From the NCBI GenBank assembly GCA_035575715.1, contig DATLXN010000004.1, positions 1-64,000 of the forward strand: a stretch of 64,000 nt of DNA, in the 5' to 3' direction. The translations under genes were made by a program, and so were the position numbers. Source of the stretch: JACCSI01 sp035575715. Its GTDB lineage: Bacteria > Acidobacteriota > Vicinamibacteria > Vicinamibacterales > UBA2999. Shown here one piece after another: positions 33,601-41,733 of this stretch. The notes below the pieces were generated by a model that was not told the origin of the DNA, made no database searches, and was given only the letters and a program-made list of their open reading frames with translations. Position 1 is the stretch's first letter; each line of letters begins with the position of its first letter.

Positions 33601-34008
33601 ACGGTCGCCGACATCGTGCATGCCGGCGGCAAAGCCGGTCTCGGCAGTCACGGACAACTGCAAGGCCTTGGTGCGCATTGGGAAACGTGGAACCTGCAGT
33701 CCGGTGGGCTGACGCCGCACGAGACGCTGCGCGTCGTGACGCAGTTCAGTGCTGAGGCAATCGGCTTACATCAAGATGTCGGGTCGCTCGAAGTCGGCAA
33801 ACTCGCCGACCTGATCGTGCTCGACAAGAATCCGCTCGACAACATCCGCCACACCAATTCGATTCGTTACGTGATGAAGAACGGCGAACTCTATGAAGGC
33901 GACACACTCAATATGGTGTGGCCGGAACAGAAGCCGTTGCCGAAGCAGTTCTGGTGGGAGACAGAGCCGAGGCTTGCGCCGAGGCCGACGGTCACGCAGC
34001 AGCAATAA
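30655..34008 (+). CDS. Secreted amidohydrolase with N-terminal TolB/PD40 propeller
   Basis: 1117 aa with a signal peptide (MKFLRLLVVVGIVCAATLVP). Residues ~40-690 form PD40 propeller blades (LDVSPDGRTILFDVLGDLY, PAYSPDGKTIAFLTDRSG, TVSPDGRFIYYTQRTGSF, PTWSPDGQSVAYVTWTT). The amidohydrolase domain follows (about 700-1090), with the metal motif in PGLVDAHSHMWAPRG near residue 761, the later GLGSHGQLQGLGAHWETW, and the closing LEVGKLADLIVLDKNPL. Large enzymes of this layout are common in Acidobacteriota; the substrates are mostly unknown. It converges with the PEBP gene, one base apart. Confidence 0.9.
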   Translation: MKFLRLLVVVGIVCAATLVPTMGQEQAPAGNRTPEGLILKTAETLEFTTDEITWPSLDVSPDGRTILFDVLGDLYTLPIEGGQANRIMGGMSFESQPAYSPDGKTIAFLTDRSGVENLWVTDADGSNPRAISKDEKTNDRPQIMVSPAWTPDGEYIIVSKSRPPEPGTFRLFMYHRDGGTGVRVGPAPPPQPAPDAQGPPPAPPTNKMGATVSPDGRFIYYTQRTGSFTYNAQFPLWQVYRHDRETGDASQVTNARGSAIRPAISPDGKWMVYGTRHKTQTGLRVRNLDTGAERWLAYPVTRDDQESRASRDTLPRYDFMPDGQSLIVPIGGKIHRVDFATGDSRVIRFSLRVQAEIAGRVYTPVRVDDNDTVRARLIRWPTVSPDGKRLVFGAMNRLYVMDLPSGTPRLLTGPRVQAPGANAPGNEGEFMPTWSPDGQSVAYVTWTTTGGHIKRVAATGGQPQTLTTAEGYFLDPAYTPDGSRLVFIRGAAADQLYSILQDTPAPDDNREAPKEIGGVSPPNTLELRSMPAGGGASALIASAQGGRGPHFARNDSKRVYLTGNRGLQSITLDGYDRRTHFRITGTGPGNNPPTATEIRLSPDGNRAFVSLQGRHYMVTVPMAGRETVDISITGRADNAVVPVKRFSAEGGDYLQWTADGKAVTWAWGAQFFQQPIDATAPHKTDVIIEMPRARAKGSVLLSGARIITMKGDEVIPSGDVLVTDNRVAAVGKKGSLKVPGGTRTINIAGKTIMPGLVDAHSHMWAPRGLHQTEVWQYLANLAYGVTTTRDPQTSTPDVFAYADMVDAGMMPGPRIYATGPGVFAGSGIVDREAAMSYIKRYRDAYKTNTLKQYVAGDRIVRQWIIEACKDYGITATIEGSLDLKLNLTQMADGYSGQEHSFPIMPLYKDVVEFVARTKTFYTPTILVAYGAPWSENFYFQTENVVGDQKLRRWVPWELLDGMVRRRTQWFLPEEYGHTAIAKTVADIVHAGGKAGLGSHGQLQGLGAHWETWNLQSGGLTPHETLRVVTQFSAEAIGLHQDVGSLEVGKLADLIVLDKNPLDNIRHTNSIRYVMKNGELYEGDTLNMVWPEQKPLPKQFWWETEPRLAPRPTVTQQQ

Positions 34009-34009
34009 C

Positions 34010-34588
34010 CTACTGCGGTGGTTGGCGTTCGTAGGTGCCGACGATCTCGCCCTGGCCGATGATGTGCCCCTTCATCGCTGCGAGCAACTGCTTCTTGTTC
34101 AAGCCCGGCTGCACGTCGAGCGGCGCGTCCAGTGCGTAGACGATGAAGTGGTAGTGGTGGACCTTGCCCGGCTTTGGCGGCGCCGGGCCGCGGTAACCGG
34201 CGCGACGGAATCCAGAAATGCCCTGGACCGCGCCAGTCAGAGCCGCAGGCATGGCGACTGCCGGATCGGCCGAGATGTTCTCCGGCAGCCCTTTCGCGGT
34301 CGCCGGGATCTTGTACACGACCCAGTGCACAAACGGTTGCGGCGTCGGGGCGCTGGGGTCTTCGTGAATCAGCACCAGTTCCTTGGTCCCGACAGGCGCG
34401 CCGGTCCACATCAGCGGCGGCGATATGTTCTTGCCATCAGCGGTGTAGTCGACCGGCAGCGGCTGGCCGTGCTTGAATGCGGGGCTGGTGACGGTGATCG
34501 CCGCAGGCGTGGGAGCGGCCTGTGCGCCGAGGGTGCAGACGCTCGCGATGACCAACGCGGCAGCTGCAAGAGGTGCGAATGCTGTCAT
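34010..34588 (-). CDS. YbhB/YbcL family (PEBP / Raf-kinase-inhibitor-like) protein
   Basis: 192 aa from ATG 34588, with a signal peptide (MTAFAPLAAAALVIASVCTL). The PEBP ligand-pocket motifs are present: GKNISPPLMWTGAPVGTKEL, LIHEDPSAPTPQPFVHWVVY, GYRGPAPPKPGKVHHYHF and IVYALDAPLDV. Bacterial members are periplasmic or cytoplasmic proteins of unclear role. The frame is open to 34642, but the signal peptide argues for the inner start. Confidence 0.9.
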   Translation of the reverse strand: MTAFAPLAAAALVIASVCTLGAQAAPTPAAITVTSPAFKHGQPLPVDYTADGKNISPPLMWTGAPVGTKELVLIHEDPSAPTPQPFVHWVVYKIPATAKGLPENISADPAVAMPAALTGAVQGISGFRRAGYRGPAPPKPGKVHHYHFIVYALDAPLDVQPGLNKKQLLAAMKGHIIGQGEIVGTYERQPPQ

Positions 34589-34655
34589 CGCAGCATTATC
34601 GCCGAACCCAATGACCGAACAGCGACGGCAGCCCAGCGGCATGATCGGGATGTAC

Positions 34656-35489
34656 TTATCGGGTCAGTTGCGGTAACTCGCCCTCGAGAAACTTGCCCAG
34701 TTCGCTCGGCGGGAACTGGAGACCGACGTAGAACGGGCCAAACTCCGCGAACTTGGCACTGGCTTCGTCGAATCGCATCTCGTAGATCAGCTTCTTGAAC
34801 GTCAGAGGGTCGTCGGCGAACAGGTCGACGCCCCACTCCCAATCGTCGAAGCCAATCGAGCCGGAAATGATCTGGGTCACCTTGCCGGCGTATTCACGAC
34901 CGACTTTGCCATGTTCGAGCATCATCTCGGCGCGCCGTTCGAACGATTCGGCATACCAGTTGAGCGCCTCGCCTCGCCGCTTGTTCATCGGATAGAAACA
35001 GACGTGCCGATGCGGCGGGATAGGCGTGAACAGCCGCCCCGTCACGCGCCCGCGCTGACGTTCCATCTCTTCGTCGAACGCGGTGTTGTACGCGTCAGAA
35101 CCGTGGGTCAAGCCTTGTTCACCGAGTTGGCGATGGACCTTCGCGGTCATGTCGTACATTCCGAGCTCGACGATCGAGACGTAGGATGTCGTCGGCTGAA
35201 GAAACGCATGCAGCTTGGTGCGGGATAACGCGAGTTGAACGCGGCCGAGGTCGTCAAAGGTGCGGCGAAAGGCAATCACCATCAGGTCGCCTTTATGCCC
35301 GAGCAGCTGCACGAGCGTCGTCGCGCCTTGCGCCGGGTCGGCGACTGCAGCGAGGGCGGCCGCAGCCTCCTCCGCCATCTGCGCGCGATCACCGGGATAC
35401 GCCTGGCCGAGGCGACCCCAGTCGACACGGAACATTAAATGGAGCGCGCTCCAGCCTTCGAGCGTCTCGGGGACGAACGGATTATGCAC
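34656..35489 (-). CDS. hemQ: Coproheme decarboxylase HemQ (chlorite dismutase family)
   Basis: 277 aa from GTG 35489. Family blocks include HRHVCFYPMNKRRGEALNWY with the catalytic Tyr-Pro-Met-x-K-R-R, LEHGKVGREYAGKVTQIISG with the heme-binding His, and GFDDWEWGVDLFADDPLTFK, IYEMRFDEASAKFAEFG. HemQ uses peroxide to decarboxylate coproheme to heme b in the coproporphyrin-dependent route. The YPMxKRR loop separates it from true chlorite dismutase. Heme b is the substrate for the CtaA pathway encoded at 41.7 kb. Confidence 0.92.
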   Translation of the reverse strand: MHNPFVPETLEGWSALHLMFRVDWGRLGQAYPGDRAQMAEEAAAALAAVADPAQGATTLVQLLGHKGDLMVIAFRRTFDDLGRVQLALSRTKLHAFLQPTTSYVSIVELGMYDMTAKVHRQLGEQGLTHGSDAYNTAFDEEMERQRGRVTGRLFTPIPPHRHVCFYPMNKRRGEALNWYAESFERRAEMMLEHGKVGREYAGKVTQIISGSIGFDDWEWGVDLFADDPLTFKKLIYEMRFDEASAKFAEFGPFYVGLQFPPSELGKFLEGELPQLTR

Positions 35490-35567
35490 GCTGTATTCTA
35501 GTCGCCGGACGACGACGATCCTTCACCGCCTCGCGGTCCGACCTTGAAAAGGTCCTACCCGAAGGGT

Positions 35568-36212
35568 TTACTCGTCGCCGTCAAGCGTCAGGCAGCAGGC
35601 GAGCAACTCCGCAATCACCATTGCTGTGGCGCCCCACACCTTTTCGCCGTCGATGTCGAAGTAGGGCACCTCGACCGGAATGGTCTTGTCGCCGAGCTTC
35701 CTGGTCTGCATCTGGTGCTTGATCGTTGAGGGTTCGCGCAGAAGCGTGAGCGGCACTTCGAGTATCCGCGCCACTTCCCACTCCGCCGGGCGAAAGTCGG
35801 GATGATGATTCAAGACCCCGAGGATCGGATGGAGATGAAAACCGCTGACCGGAATGTGAATCGGGGTCAGTGGACCGAGCACGTGCACCGACCCCGGAAT
35901 GCAGCCGACCTCTTCGCTCGCTTCCCGCAAGGCGGCGGCTTCGAACGATTCGTCGGGATCGACCGCGCCGCCCGGAAACGATACCTGTCCGGTATGTTGG
36001 CGCATTGCTGAACCCCGCACGGTGAGCACGAGGTGCGGCGCATCATGAATCGGGTAGAGCAACACCAGCGCAGCGCCGTTGCGCAGTCCGTCGGGCAGCG
36101 TGCGCGGGTCCCAGCCCACCCGTGGCGTCGGCGACAGACGGAGTTGCGCATCCAAACCTGGCAGGGGCCTCTGTAACCGTGCCCGCAACCGTTCTTCGAG
36201 CGCGCGCATCAT
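35568..36212 (-). CDS. CoA pyrophosphatase, Nudix family
   Basis: 214 aa. The Nudix box GGAVDPDESFEAAALREASEEVG follows G-x5-E-x7-R-E-x-x-E-E-x-G (about residues 77-99). The preceding VRGSAMRQHTGQVSFPGG is the UPF0035 motif of CoA diphosphatases (NudL type), and PIHIPVSGFHLHPILGVL follows. It cleaves CoA to phosphopantetheine and 3',5'-ADP. It overlaps the pcm stop by four bases, so the two are coupled. Confidence 0.88.
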   Translation of the reverse strand: MMRALEERLRARLQRPLPGLDAQLRLSPTPRVGWDPRTLPDGLRNGAALVLLYPIHDAPHLVLTVRGSAMRQHTGQVSFPGGAVDPDESFEAAALREASEEVGCIPGSVHVLGPLTPIHIPVSGFHLHPILGVLNHHPDFRPAEWEVARILEVPLTLLREPSTIKHQMQTRKLGDKTIPVEVPYFDIDGEKVWGATAMVIAELLACCLTLDGDE

Positions 36213-36853
36213 CGCGTCAAGGGGACGAAGCGCACGGCAATGCGCCCTTCTTCGTGCAGGCCATCCACAGTCCGCGTCAGCGTCAGCAGAGCCTGATCGC
36301 CGCGCCCGACCGGCACGACCAGGCGGCCGCCGATTCTGAGCTGGGCAATCAGTGGCGGCGGAATGTGATCAGGTGCCGCGGTCACGATGACTCCGTCGAA
36401 CGGCGCATGCTCCGGCCACCCGTCGTAGCCATCACCGGTGCGCACCTGCACATTGGTGTGACCAAGGGCTGACAAGAGCTGCGCCGCGGCGGTCGCCAGC
36501 GCCGGGACAATCTCCACGCTGAAGACTTCGCCCGCAATCCGCGCGAGAACGGCGGTCTGATACGCCGACCCCGTCCCCACCTCGAGCACGCGCGCCTTCG
36601 GTGGTAAGGCCAGCGCCTCGGTCATGAAGGCGACGATGTAGGGCTGGGAAATGGTCTGGCCGAGACCAATGGCGATCGGAAAATCGCGGTAGGCACTGTC
36701 GATATCGCTGTGGCGGACAAAGCGATGACGCGGCACCCGCGCCATCGCGTCTAGCACCGCCGCCGACCGCACGCCGCGCGTGCGGATCTGCGTCTCGACC
36801 ATCTGCTCGCGCCGCCGGGCGAGTTCGTCGTCTGGCGGCGGCAGAGTCAGCAT
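36209..36853 (-). CDS. pcm: Protein-L-isoaspartate O-methyltransferase
   Basis: 214 aa, the usual length. IGLGQTISQPYIVAFMTEAL (about 60-80) is the signature pre-motif, VLEVGTGSAYQTAVLARIAG is SAM motif I, and DGVIVTAAPDHIPPPLIAQL and GGRLVVPVGRG complete the core. It methylates L-isoaspartyl residues to start repair of aged proteins in the cytoplasm. The start may instead be Met-18 (MVETQIRTRG), because GTAAAGG abuts ATG 36853. Confidence 0.93.
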   Translation of the reverse strand: MLTLPPPDDELARRREQMVETQIRTRGVRSAAVLDAMARVPRHRFVRHSDIDSAYRDFPIAIGLGQTISQPYIVAFMTEALALPPKARVLEVGTGSAYQTAVLARIAGEVFSVEIVPALATAAAQLLSALGHTNVQVRTGDGYDGWPEHAPFDGVIVTAAPDHIPPPLIAQLRIGGRLVVPVGRGDQALLTLTRTVDGLHEEGRIAVRFVPLTR

Positions 36854-36923
36854 CCTTTACATGTTATTACCGCGGCCAGTGGCCGCCCAGCCCGGAGGGT
36901 TGGAACTGAGCGAGAATCTGACC

Positions 36924-37430
36924 ATGGACCCACGCTATCCCGTCGGTAAATTCTCGGTGGATTCGGATGTGACGGCCGACAAGCGCCAACAATGGATTGC
37001 TCAGATCGCTTCGCTGCCCGCCGACCTCGAGCGCGCGCTAGGCGCGGTGCCGGATGGCGGCCTCGACCGCTGCTACCGTGAAGGGGGCTGGACCGTGCGC
37101 CAGGTGGTGCACCATCTGGCCGACAGCCATCTCAACGCGTACACCCGCGTCAAGCTGGCGCTGACTGAAGAGTCCCCGATGCTCAAAACCTACGATGAAC
37201 AGTCGTGGGCTGAGCTCCCCGATGCGCGTGATGCCCAACTGGAACCGTCGCTGGCCATCCTGTCCGGAGTGCACACGCGGCTGACCATGGTGCTCAAGTC
37301 GTTGACGCCCGCACAGTTCACGCGCATCGCGCAACATCCGGCCAACGGGCAGATGACCATCGACTCGCTGCTCCAGATGTATGCCTGGCATTGCCGGCAT
37401 CACTTGGGGCATATCGGGCTGGTGAGGTAG
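36924..37430 (+). CDS. YfiT/DinB-family metal-dependent hydrolase or thiol transferase
   Basis: 168 aa from ATG 36924. DPRYPVGKF at the start matches YfiT. The DinB-fold metal histidines appear in WTVRQVVHHLADSHLNAYTR and MYAWHCRHHLGHIGLV, and EGGWTVRQVVHH is the usual first helix. Relatives include bacillithiol S-transferases and uncharacterised hydrolases. The frame is open upstream to 36780, but that stretch overlaps pcm and is not used. Confidence 0.85.
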   Translation: MDPRYPVGKFSVDSDVTADKRQQWIAQIASLPADLERALGAVPDGGLDRCYREGGWTVRQVVHHLADSHLNAYTRVKLALTEESPMLKTYDEQSWAELPDARDAQLEPSLAILSGVHTRLTMVLKSLTPAQFTRIAQHPANGQMTIDSLLQMYAWHCRHHLGHIGLVR

Positions 37431-37517
37431 GAGCAGGTAGGCAGGTGGGCAGGTGGGCAGGTGGGCAGGTGGGCAGGTGAAAATTCGCCTACCCGCCTAC
37501 CAGATTACCCGCCCACC
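37431..37517. repeat. GGCAGGTG octamer tract with opposing arms, bidirectional hairpin
   Basis: About five exact octamers GGCAGGTG (37440-37479) are followed by AAAATT and then CGCCTACCCGCCTACC and CCCGCCCACCC, which can pair with the G-rich strand. It fills the gap between convergent genes and could stop transcription from both sides. Confidence 0.7.
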
Positions 37518-39293
37518 CTACGTCCACGCCCGAAAGTGGCCGGTGCGCGATTCGAGGATCTCGCCGATCGTGACCGCGGCGTGAATCAGCCCGACGTGGG
37601 TGTAGGCCTGCGGGAAGTTGCCGAGCAGACGCCCGGTTTGTGGCTCGATGTCTTCCGAGAACAGGCCGAGTGGATTGGCGTGCCCCAACAATCGATTGAA
37701 CAGCGCGACGGCCTCCTCGACTTCGCCCATCATCGCCAGCGCTTCAACCCACCAGAACGAACAGATTGAGAACGCGCTGGTTGTCGCACCGAAATCGTCA
37801 GGGTGGCGATAGCGCAGCATCAGGCCGTTATCGACCAACAACCGCTCGTAGGCCCTGACCGTCGACACGAAACGTGGGTCTGTCGGTTCGATGATGCCGA
37901 GGGTCGGCAGCAGCAAATTCGAGGCGTCGCCGTGCTGTCCGTCGAGCGATTGGGTGAAAAATCCCAATTCTTCGTTGTAGGCGCTCTTGAGAATTCGTTC
38001 ACGCTCGATCGCCGCCCAGTGACGCCACCGCTCTGCCCGCTCTGGCTGGCTGAACATATCGGCGAGTTGGGCGCCGCGATGTGCCGCTACCCAGCACATC
38101 ACCTTGGAGAAGGTGTAATGACGCGGCATCGTGCGGTATTCCCACAGGCCGGTATCTTCGAGCTGGGACAACTCGATCGCCTCTTCCACGAGCCGGTCGA
38201 TCAGCACCATCACCGATCGGTCCTCGTAGACGACGCGCGGGTCGGTGAGGATCGTCTCGAGACAGAGGATCAATTCGCCCATCAGGTCGTGTTGATTCTG
38301 GGTATAGGCGGCGTTGCCGATCCGCACCGGGCCGACGCCTTCGAAACCGCACAGCGTCGGGACGAATTCCTCGACCAGCTCGCGTTCCCCGCCGATTCCG
38401 TAGAGCGGCTGCAGCGGACCGGCGTCGGCGACGTCGCGAAGGAAGCGCACGAACGCTTCGCCTTCGGCAAAGTGGCTCAATCGACGCAGCGCCTCGACCA
38501 CGAACGCCGCGTCGCGGAGCCAGCAAAACCGGTAATCCCAGGTGCGGACTGAATCGAGTGACTCCGGAATACTCGTCGTCGCCGCGGCGATGATCGCGCC
38601 GGTGTCACTGAAGGCGTGGAGCTTGAGGCACAACGCCGAGCGCAACACCGCTTCAGGCGCGAAGGTCGGCAGCGCACAGGCTTTTGCCCACTGGCGCCAT
38701 CCGGCGATGGTCAGCTCGAGCGCGCGTTCGACCGACGCAGTGGTATCGACATCGGTCGGGCGCCCGCAACTGAGGACGAAAAAGAGCGGCCGGTCGATCC
38801 GGAAGGTAAAGCCGGAGAGGATGTAATCAGCCGGGATGTTCGACCGCAGAAACAGTCGCGACGGACCGCCGCGGATTTCCAGCCCCAGTCCCATCGGCAC
38901 GAACTCCGGCACGGCACGGCCGTAATCGGGAGCGGGTTGGAAGCGCACACGCACGCGCGGCGTGCCTTCCAGCGGACGCACCAGCCGGTGTATTTCAAGT
39001 GGCGCATCGACCGACAGGCCGGCCGGAATGCGCGGCGCAAAATCGAAAATCTCGAAGCGTCCGTCCGGTGTCGTGACTTCGGTGCGCAGCACATTGGTGT
39101 TGCGCGTATAGGCCATCACCGCCTGCATCCCGTCGGACTCGAAGGCGAAGCAGCCGCCCTTCTGCTCGTCGAGCAGCCGCGCAAACACCGACGGACTATC
39201 GAAGCGCGGCATGCACAACCAGTCGATACTGGTATTGGGGTTGACCAGGGCGAGCACGCGCCCATTCCCGATGACGCCGTGGTTCAGCAGCAT
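37518..39293 (-). CDS. Glycoside hydrolase family 15 protein (trehalase/glucoamylase-like)
   Basis: 591 aa. An N-terminal beta domain (LLNHGVIGNGRVLALVNPNT, DWLCMPRFDSPSVFARLLD) precedes the (alpha/alpha)6 barrel with SVRTWDYRFCWLRDAAFVVE, EFVPTLCGFEGVGPVRIGNA, LWEYRTMPRHYTFSKVMCWV and ICSFWWVEALAMMGEVEEA, all GH15 hallmarks. Its ATG overlaps the otsA stop by one base. This coupling to trehalose synthesis suggests alpha,alpha-trehalase, as known for actinobacterial GH15 enzymes, rather than a starch glucoamylase. Confidence 0.88.
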   Translation of the reverse strand: MLLNHGVIGNGRVLALVNPNTSIDWLCMPRFDSPSVFARLLDEQKGGCFAFESDGMQAVMAYTRNTNVLRTEVTTPDGRFEIFDFAPRIPAGLSVDAPLEIHRLVRPLEGTPRVRVRFQPAPDYGRAVPEFVPMGLGLEIRGGPSRLFLRSNIPADYILSGFTFRIDRPLFFVLSCGRPTDVDTTASVERALELTIAGWRQWAKACALPTFAPEAVLRSALCLKLHAFSDTGAIIAAATTSIPESLDSVRTWDYRFCWLRDAAFVVEALRRLSHFAEGEAFVRFLRDVADAGPLQPLYGIGGERELVEEFVPTLCGFEGVGPVRIGNAAYTQNQHDLMGELILCLETILTDPRVVYEDRSVMVLIDRLVEEAIELSQLEDTGLWEYRTMPRHYTFSKVMCWVAAHRGAQLADMFSQPERAERWRHWAAIERERILKSAYNEELGFFTQSLDGQHGDASNLLLPTLGIIEPTDPRFVSTVRAYERLLVDNGLMLRYRHPDDFGATTSAFSICSFWWVEALAMMGEVEEAVALFNRLLGHANPLGLFSEDIEPQTGRLLGNFPQAYTHVGLIHAAVTIGEILESRTGHFRAWT

Positions 39294-40813
39294 CAGACGG
39301 CCTCGGCCATGCCGCAGGCCGCACGCAGGATCCCGGCAGCCCAGTCGTAGACAGTTTCGTTGCGCACCCGCGCATGCAGCACGCGCATCCGGCGAGTTTG
39401 CTGTTCTGGAGACATCGCCAACGCGGTGTTCAAGGCGTCGGCGAACTCATCGACGGCAAACGGATTCACGAGCACCGCCTCCTGCAACTCGCGCGCCGCT
39501 CCAGTAAAGCGCGACAACACCAGCACGCCTCTCAGATCGGTTCGGGCGGCGATGAATTCCTTGGCCACCAGATTCATGCCGTCGTGCAGCGACGAGACCA
39601 CGCAGACATCCGCGGCGCGATACATCGCGGCGATGTCGGCGGGATCACGATGCTCGCGGACGTAAACGACCGGCCGCCACGACATCGTGCCGTAGGTGTC
39701 GTTGACCGATGCGACCGCATCGTCAACCTCCTGGCTGAGCGCTTTATAACGTGGCAGTTGATCACGGCTGGGGGCTCCGATCTGCACGAATACCACTTTC
39801 TCGCGCCACTCGGGATGACGCTTGAGCATGCGTTCGAAGGCACGAATGCGATCAGGAATCCCTTTGGTGTAGTCGAGACGGTCGATGCCGAAAATCATGC
39901 GTTGGTCGCCGACACCGATCGAGCGTCGGATCTCGCGTGCTTCGAGCGCTCGGTCCACCGACTTGCCGGCCGACCACAGATCCGGATCGATGCTGATCGG
40001 GAACGCCTTGACAATGGTCGGATGCCCGCCACGGACGACCGCAAAGCGTTCGTAGTCGACCCGCGCTTCGAGCGTGCGCTCGACGGTCGAGAGAAAATTG
40101 TTGCAGTGATATTGGATGTGAAACGACAGCAGGTCGTTACCCAGCAAGCCGTGCAACATCTGTTCGGCCCACGGGCAGACCCGAAACACTTCAGGATTCG
40201 GCCACGGGATGTGCCAGAACTGACACACGATCACGTCCGGTCGCGCGTCCTTGATGAAGCGCGGCAACAAGGCGAAGTGGTAATCCTGGATGAAGACGAT
40301 CGCCGGCTTGTCGCCGATCTCTTCGAGCACTGTTTCGGCAAAGCGACGATTGACCTGGCTGTAGGCCTCCCAGTCAGACTCGTTGAACTCGGGGCGAGAG
40401 TAGGCAATGTGACACAGCGGCCAAATGGCGCCGTTCGACAGACCGTAGTAGTAGCCGCGCTCTTCTTCTTCGCTCAGCCAGACGCGGCGCAGCGTGTAGG
40501 ACGGGCGATCCGGTGGGACGCGCACGCGGCCATGCGCGTCTGACGATTCGCGATCGGCATTGCCACTCCCGTGTGCCACCCAGGTGCCGCCGGAGGCGCG
40601 CATCACCGGATCGAGCGCGGTGACCAGGCCGCTGGCCGGCCGGATCCAGGTAATCACCTCCTGGCTTTCGCGCAGACCGCGCAACCAGTCCCAAAAGCCG
40701 CTGGGCTCGCGCATCTGGCGGAGGTGAATATACGGCTCGCGATTGGCGACGACAACCAGTTGCGTGTGTTTGAGCCGATCACCAAGCGCCGCGACCATCT
40801 CTGCCGAAGTCAT
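39293..40813 (-). CDS. otsA: Trehalose-6-phosphate synthase, GT20 family
   Basis: 506 aa. GT20 features: VVVANREPYIH, RPASGLVTALDPVMRASGG, GTWVAHGSGNADRE, FIQDYHFALLPRFIKD, FWHIPWPNPEVFRVCPW, IFGIDRLDYTKGIPDRIRA and VCVVSSLHDGMNLVAKEFIA. It makes trehalose-6-phosphate from a sugar nucleotide and glucose-6-phosphate. The first motif has NREP rather than the usual NRLP/NRGP, so a glucosylglycerol-phosphate synthase is possible; the adjacent OtsB and GH15 favour trehalose. The stop TGA shares a base with the ATG of GH15. Confidence 0.85.
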   Translation of the reverse strand: MTSAEMVAALGDRLKHTQLVVVANREPYIHLRQMREPSGFWDWLRGLRESQEVITWIRPASGLVTALDPVMRASGGTWVAHGSGNADRESSDAHGRVRVPPDRPSYTLRRVWLSEEEERGYYYGLSNGAIWPLCHIAYSRPEFNESDWEAYSQVNRRFAETVLEEIGDKPAIVFIQDYHFALLPRFIKDARPDVIVCQFWHIPWPNPEVFRVCPWAEQMLHGLLGNDLLSFHIQYHCNNFLSTVERTLEARVDYERFAVVRGGHPTIVKAFPISIDPDLWSAGKSVDRALEAREIRRSIGVGDQRMIFGIDRLDYTKGIPDRIRAFERMLKRHPEWREKVVFVQIGAPSRDQLPRYKALSQEVDDAVASVNDTYGTMSWRPVVYVREHRDPADIAAMYRAADVCVVSSLHDGMNLVAKEFIAARTDLRGVLVLSRFTGAARELQEAVLVNPFAVDEFADALNTALAMSPEQQTRRMRVLHARVRNETVYDWAAGILRAACGMAEAV

Positions 40814-40825
40814 GCGTCAGGACGA

Positions 40826-41605
40826 TTATCCTTCGCGTGCCAGCCACGACAGCAGCGCGTTGACATCGCCAATACTGTCCAGCTGGTATTGCGCCACCGA
40901 CGGTCGCGACCCGACGAGCACGCCAACGCCGTGCGTAATCGCGGCGAATGCATCTTCGTCCGTCACATCGTCGCCAATGAAGACCACCCACGGCGGCGCG
41001 TCACAGCGTTGCTGCACATCGGCGGCAATCCATCGCGTCGCATCGCCCTTGTGGCAGGCAATATTCGGCAGGAATTCGAGAACCATGTTGCCAGTCAGGC
41101 GACGCAGATGACTGTTGGAGACCCAATCAGCGGCGCAGCGATCGGCGAGTTCTAGGGCGTGAGCACGCTCGGCCGGGTCGACCGTTCGGACGTGCACAGC
41201 GATCGACGCATCCTTGTCTTCGAGCAGCAACCCGCGCACCTGTCCGCGCACCTCTTCCAGGCGCTCCGATAACGCACGGACGTATTTGCGCGCAGCATCG
41301 AGATCGGGGTGTTGCCACCGGACCGTGCCGACTTCAATTTCCATCCCATGGAGGCCGGCGAGATAGACCCGTGATGGTAACTGCGTGCGAGTGCGCAGAT
41401 CGGAGACGCGACGGCCGCTGACGATCCCGAACGAGAGATCGGCGCGATGGGTCAGCGCGCCCAGCAGCTCGGTGGTTTCCTCGGACGGCCGCGGGATCGT
41501 CGGATCGTCATGAAACTCGGCAAGCGTGCCGTCGTAGTCGGACAACACGACCAGCCGGGTGCCGGCCGGCCGGGTGCCGATCGCCTTCTGGACGTCCCTC
41601 AACAT
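40826..41605 (-). CDS. otsB: Trehalose-6-phosphate phosphatase
   Basis: 259 aa, HAD fold. The nucleophile motif is LVVLSDYDGTLAEFHDDPTI (DxDxT), motif II is LSFGIVSGRRVSDL, and the metal-binding GDDVTDEDAFAAI closes the site, as in OtsB. It dephosphorylates trehalose-6-phosphate to trehalose. It ends 12 bases before otsA. Its ATG lies 4 bases after the stop of a tiny upstream frame. Confidence 0.92.
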   Translation of the reverse strand: MLRDVQKAIGTRPAGTRLVVLSDYDGTLAEFHDDPTIPRPSEETTELLGALTHRADLSFGIVSGRRVSDLRTRTQLPSRVYLAGLHGMEIEVGTVRWQHPDLDAARKYVRALSERLEEVRGQVRGLLLEDKDASIAVHVRTVDPAERAHALELADRCAADWVSNSHLRRLTGNMVLEFLPNIACHKGDATRWIAADVQQRCDAPPWVVFIGDDVTDEDAFAAITHGVGVLVGSRPSVAQYQLDSIGDVNALLSWLAREG

Positions 41606-41609
41606 GTGG

Positions 41610-41726
41610 CTATTGCTGTATGAGGGCGCGGATCGCGAGCGCGTCCTGTGCGGCGCCCACCGCCGCCGTTGAGAGGGTGAGTGCGATCGTGACAGCGTGG
41701 GTGATGCGCATGATGCCCTTCCTCAT
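41610..41726 (-). CDS. 38-codon signal-peptide-like ORF directly before otsB (possible leader peptide)
   Basis: From ATG 41726 (or ATG 41711, 33 aa) the frame reads MRKGIMRITHAVTIALTLST, then AAVGAAQDALAIRALIQQ, and stops at TAG 41610. It is a textbook signal-peptide shape with almost nothing after the A-x-A-like cleavage site. GAGGAAGG lies before ATG 41711. The stop is 4 bases before the otsB ATG and the start is 7 bases after the ctaA stop, so the frame exactly fills the gap. It may be a coupling leader peptide or the stub of a deleted exported protein. Confidence 0.45.
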   Translation of the reverse strand: MRKGIMRITHAVTIALTLSTAAVGAAQDALAIRALIQQ

Positions 41727-41733
41727 CTGTGAC

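Noticed and set aside
34656..35489. True chlorite dismutase
   Set aside because: The YPMxKRR and GKVGREYAGKV segments point to HemQ, and no chlorate or perchlorate genes are nearby.
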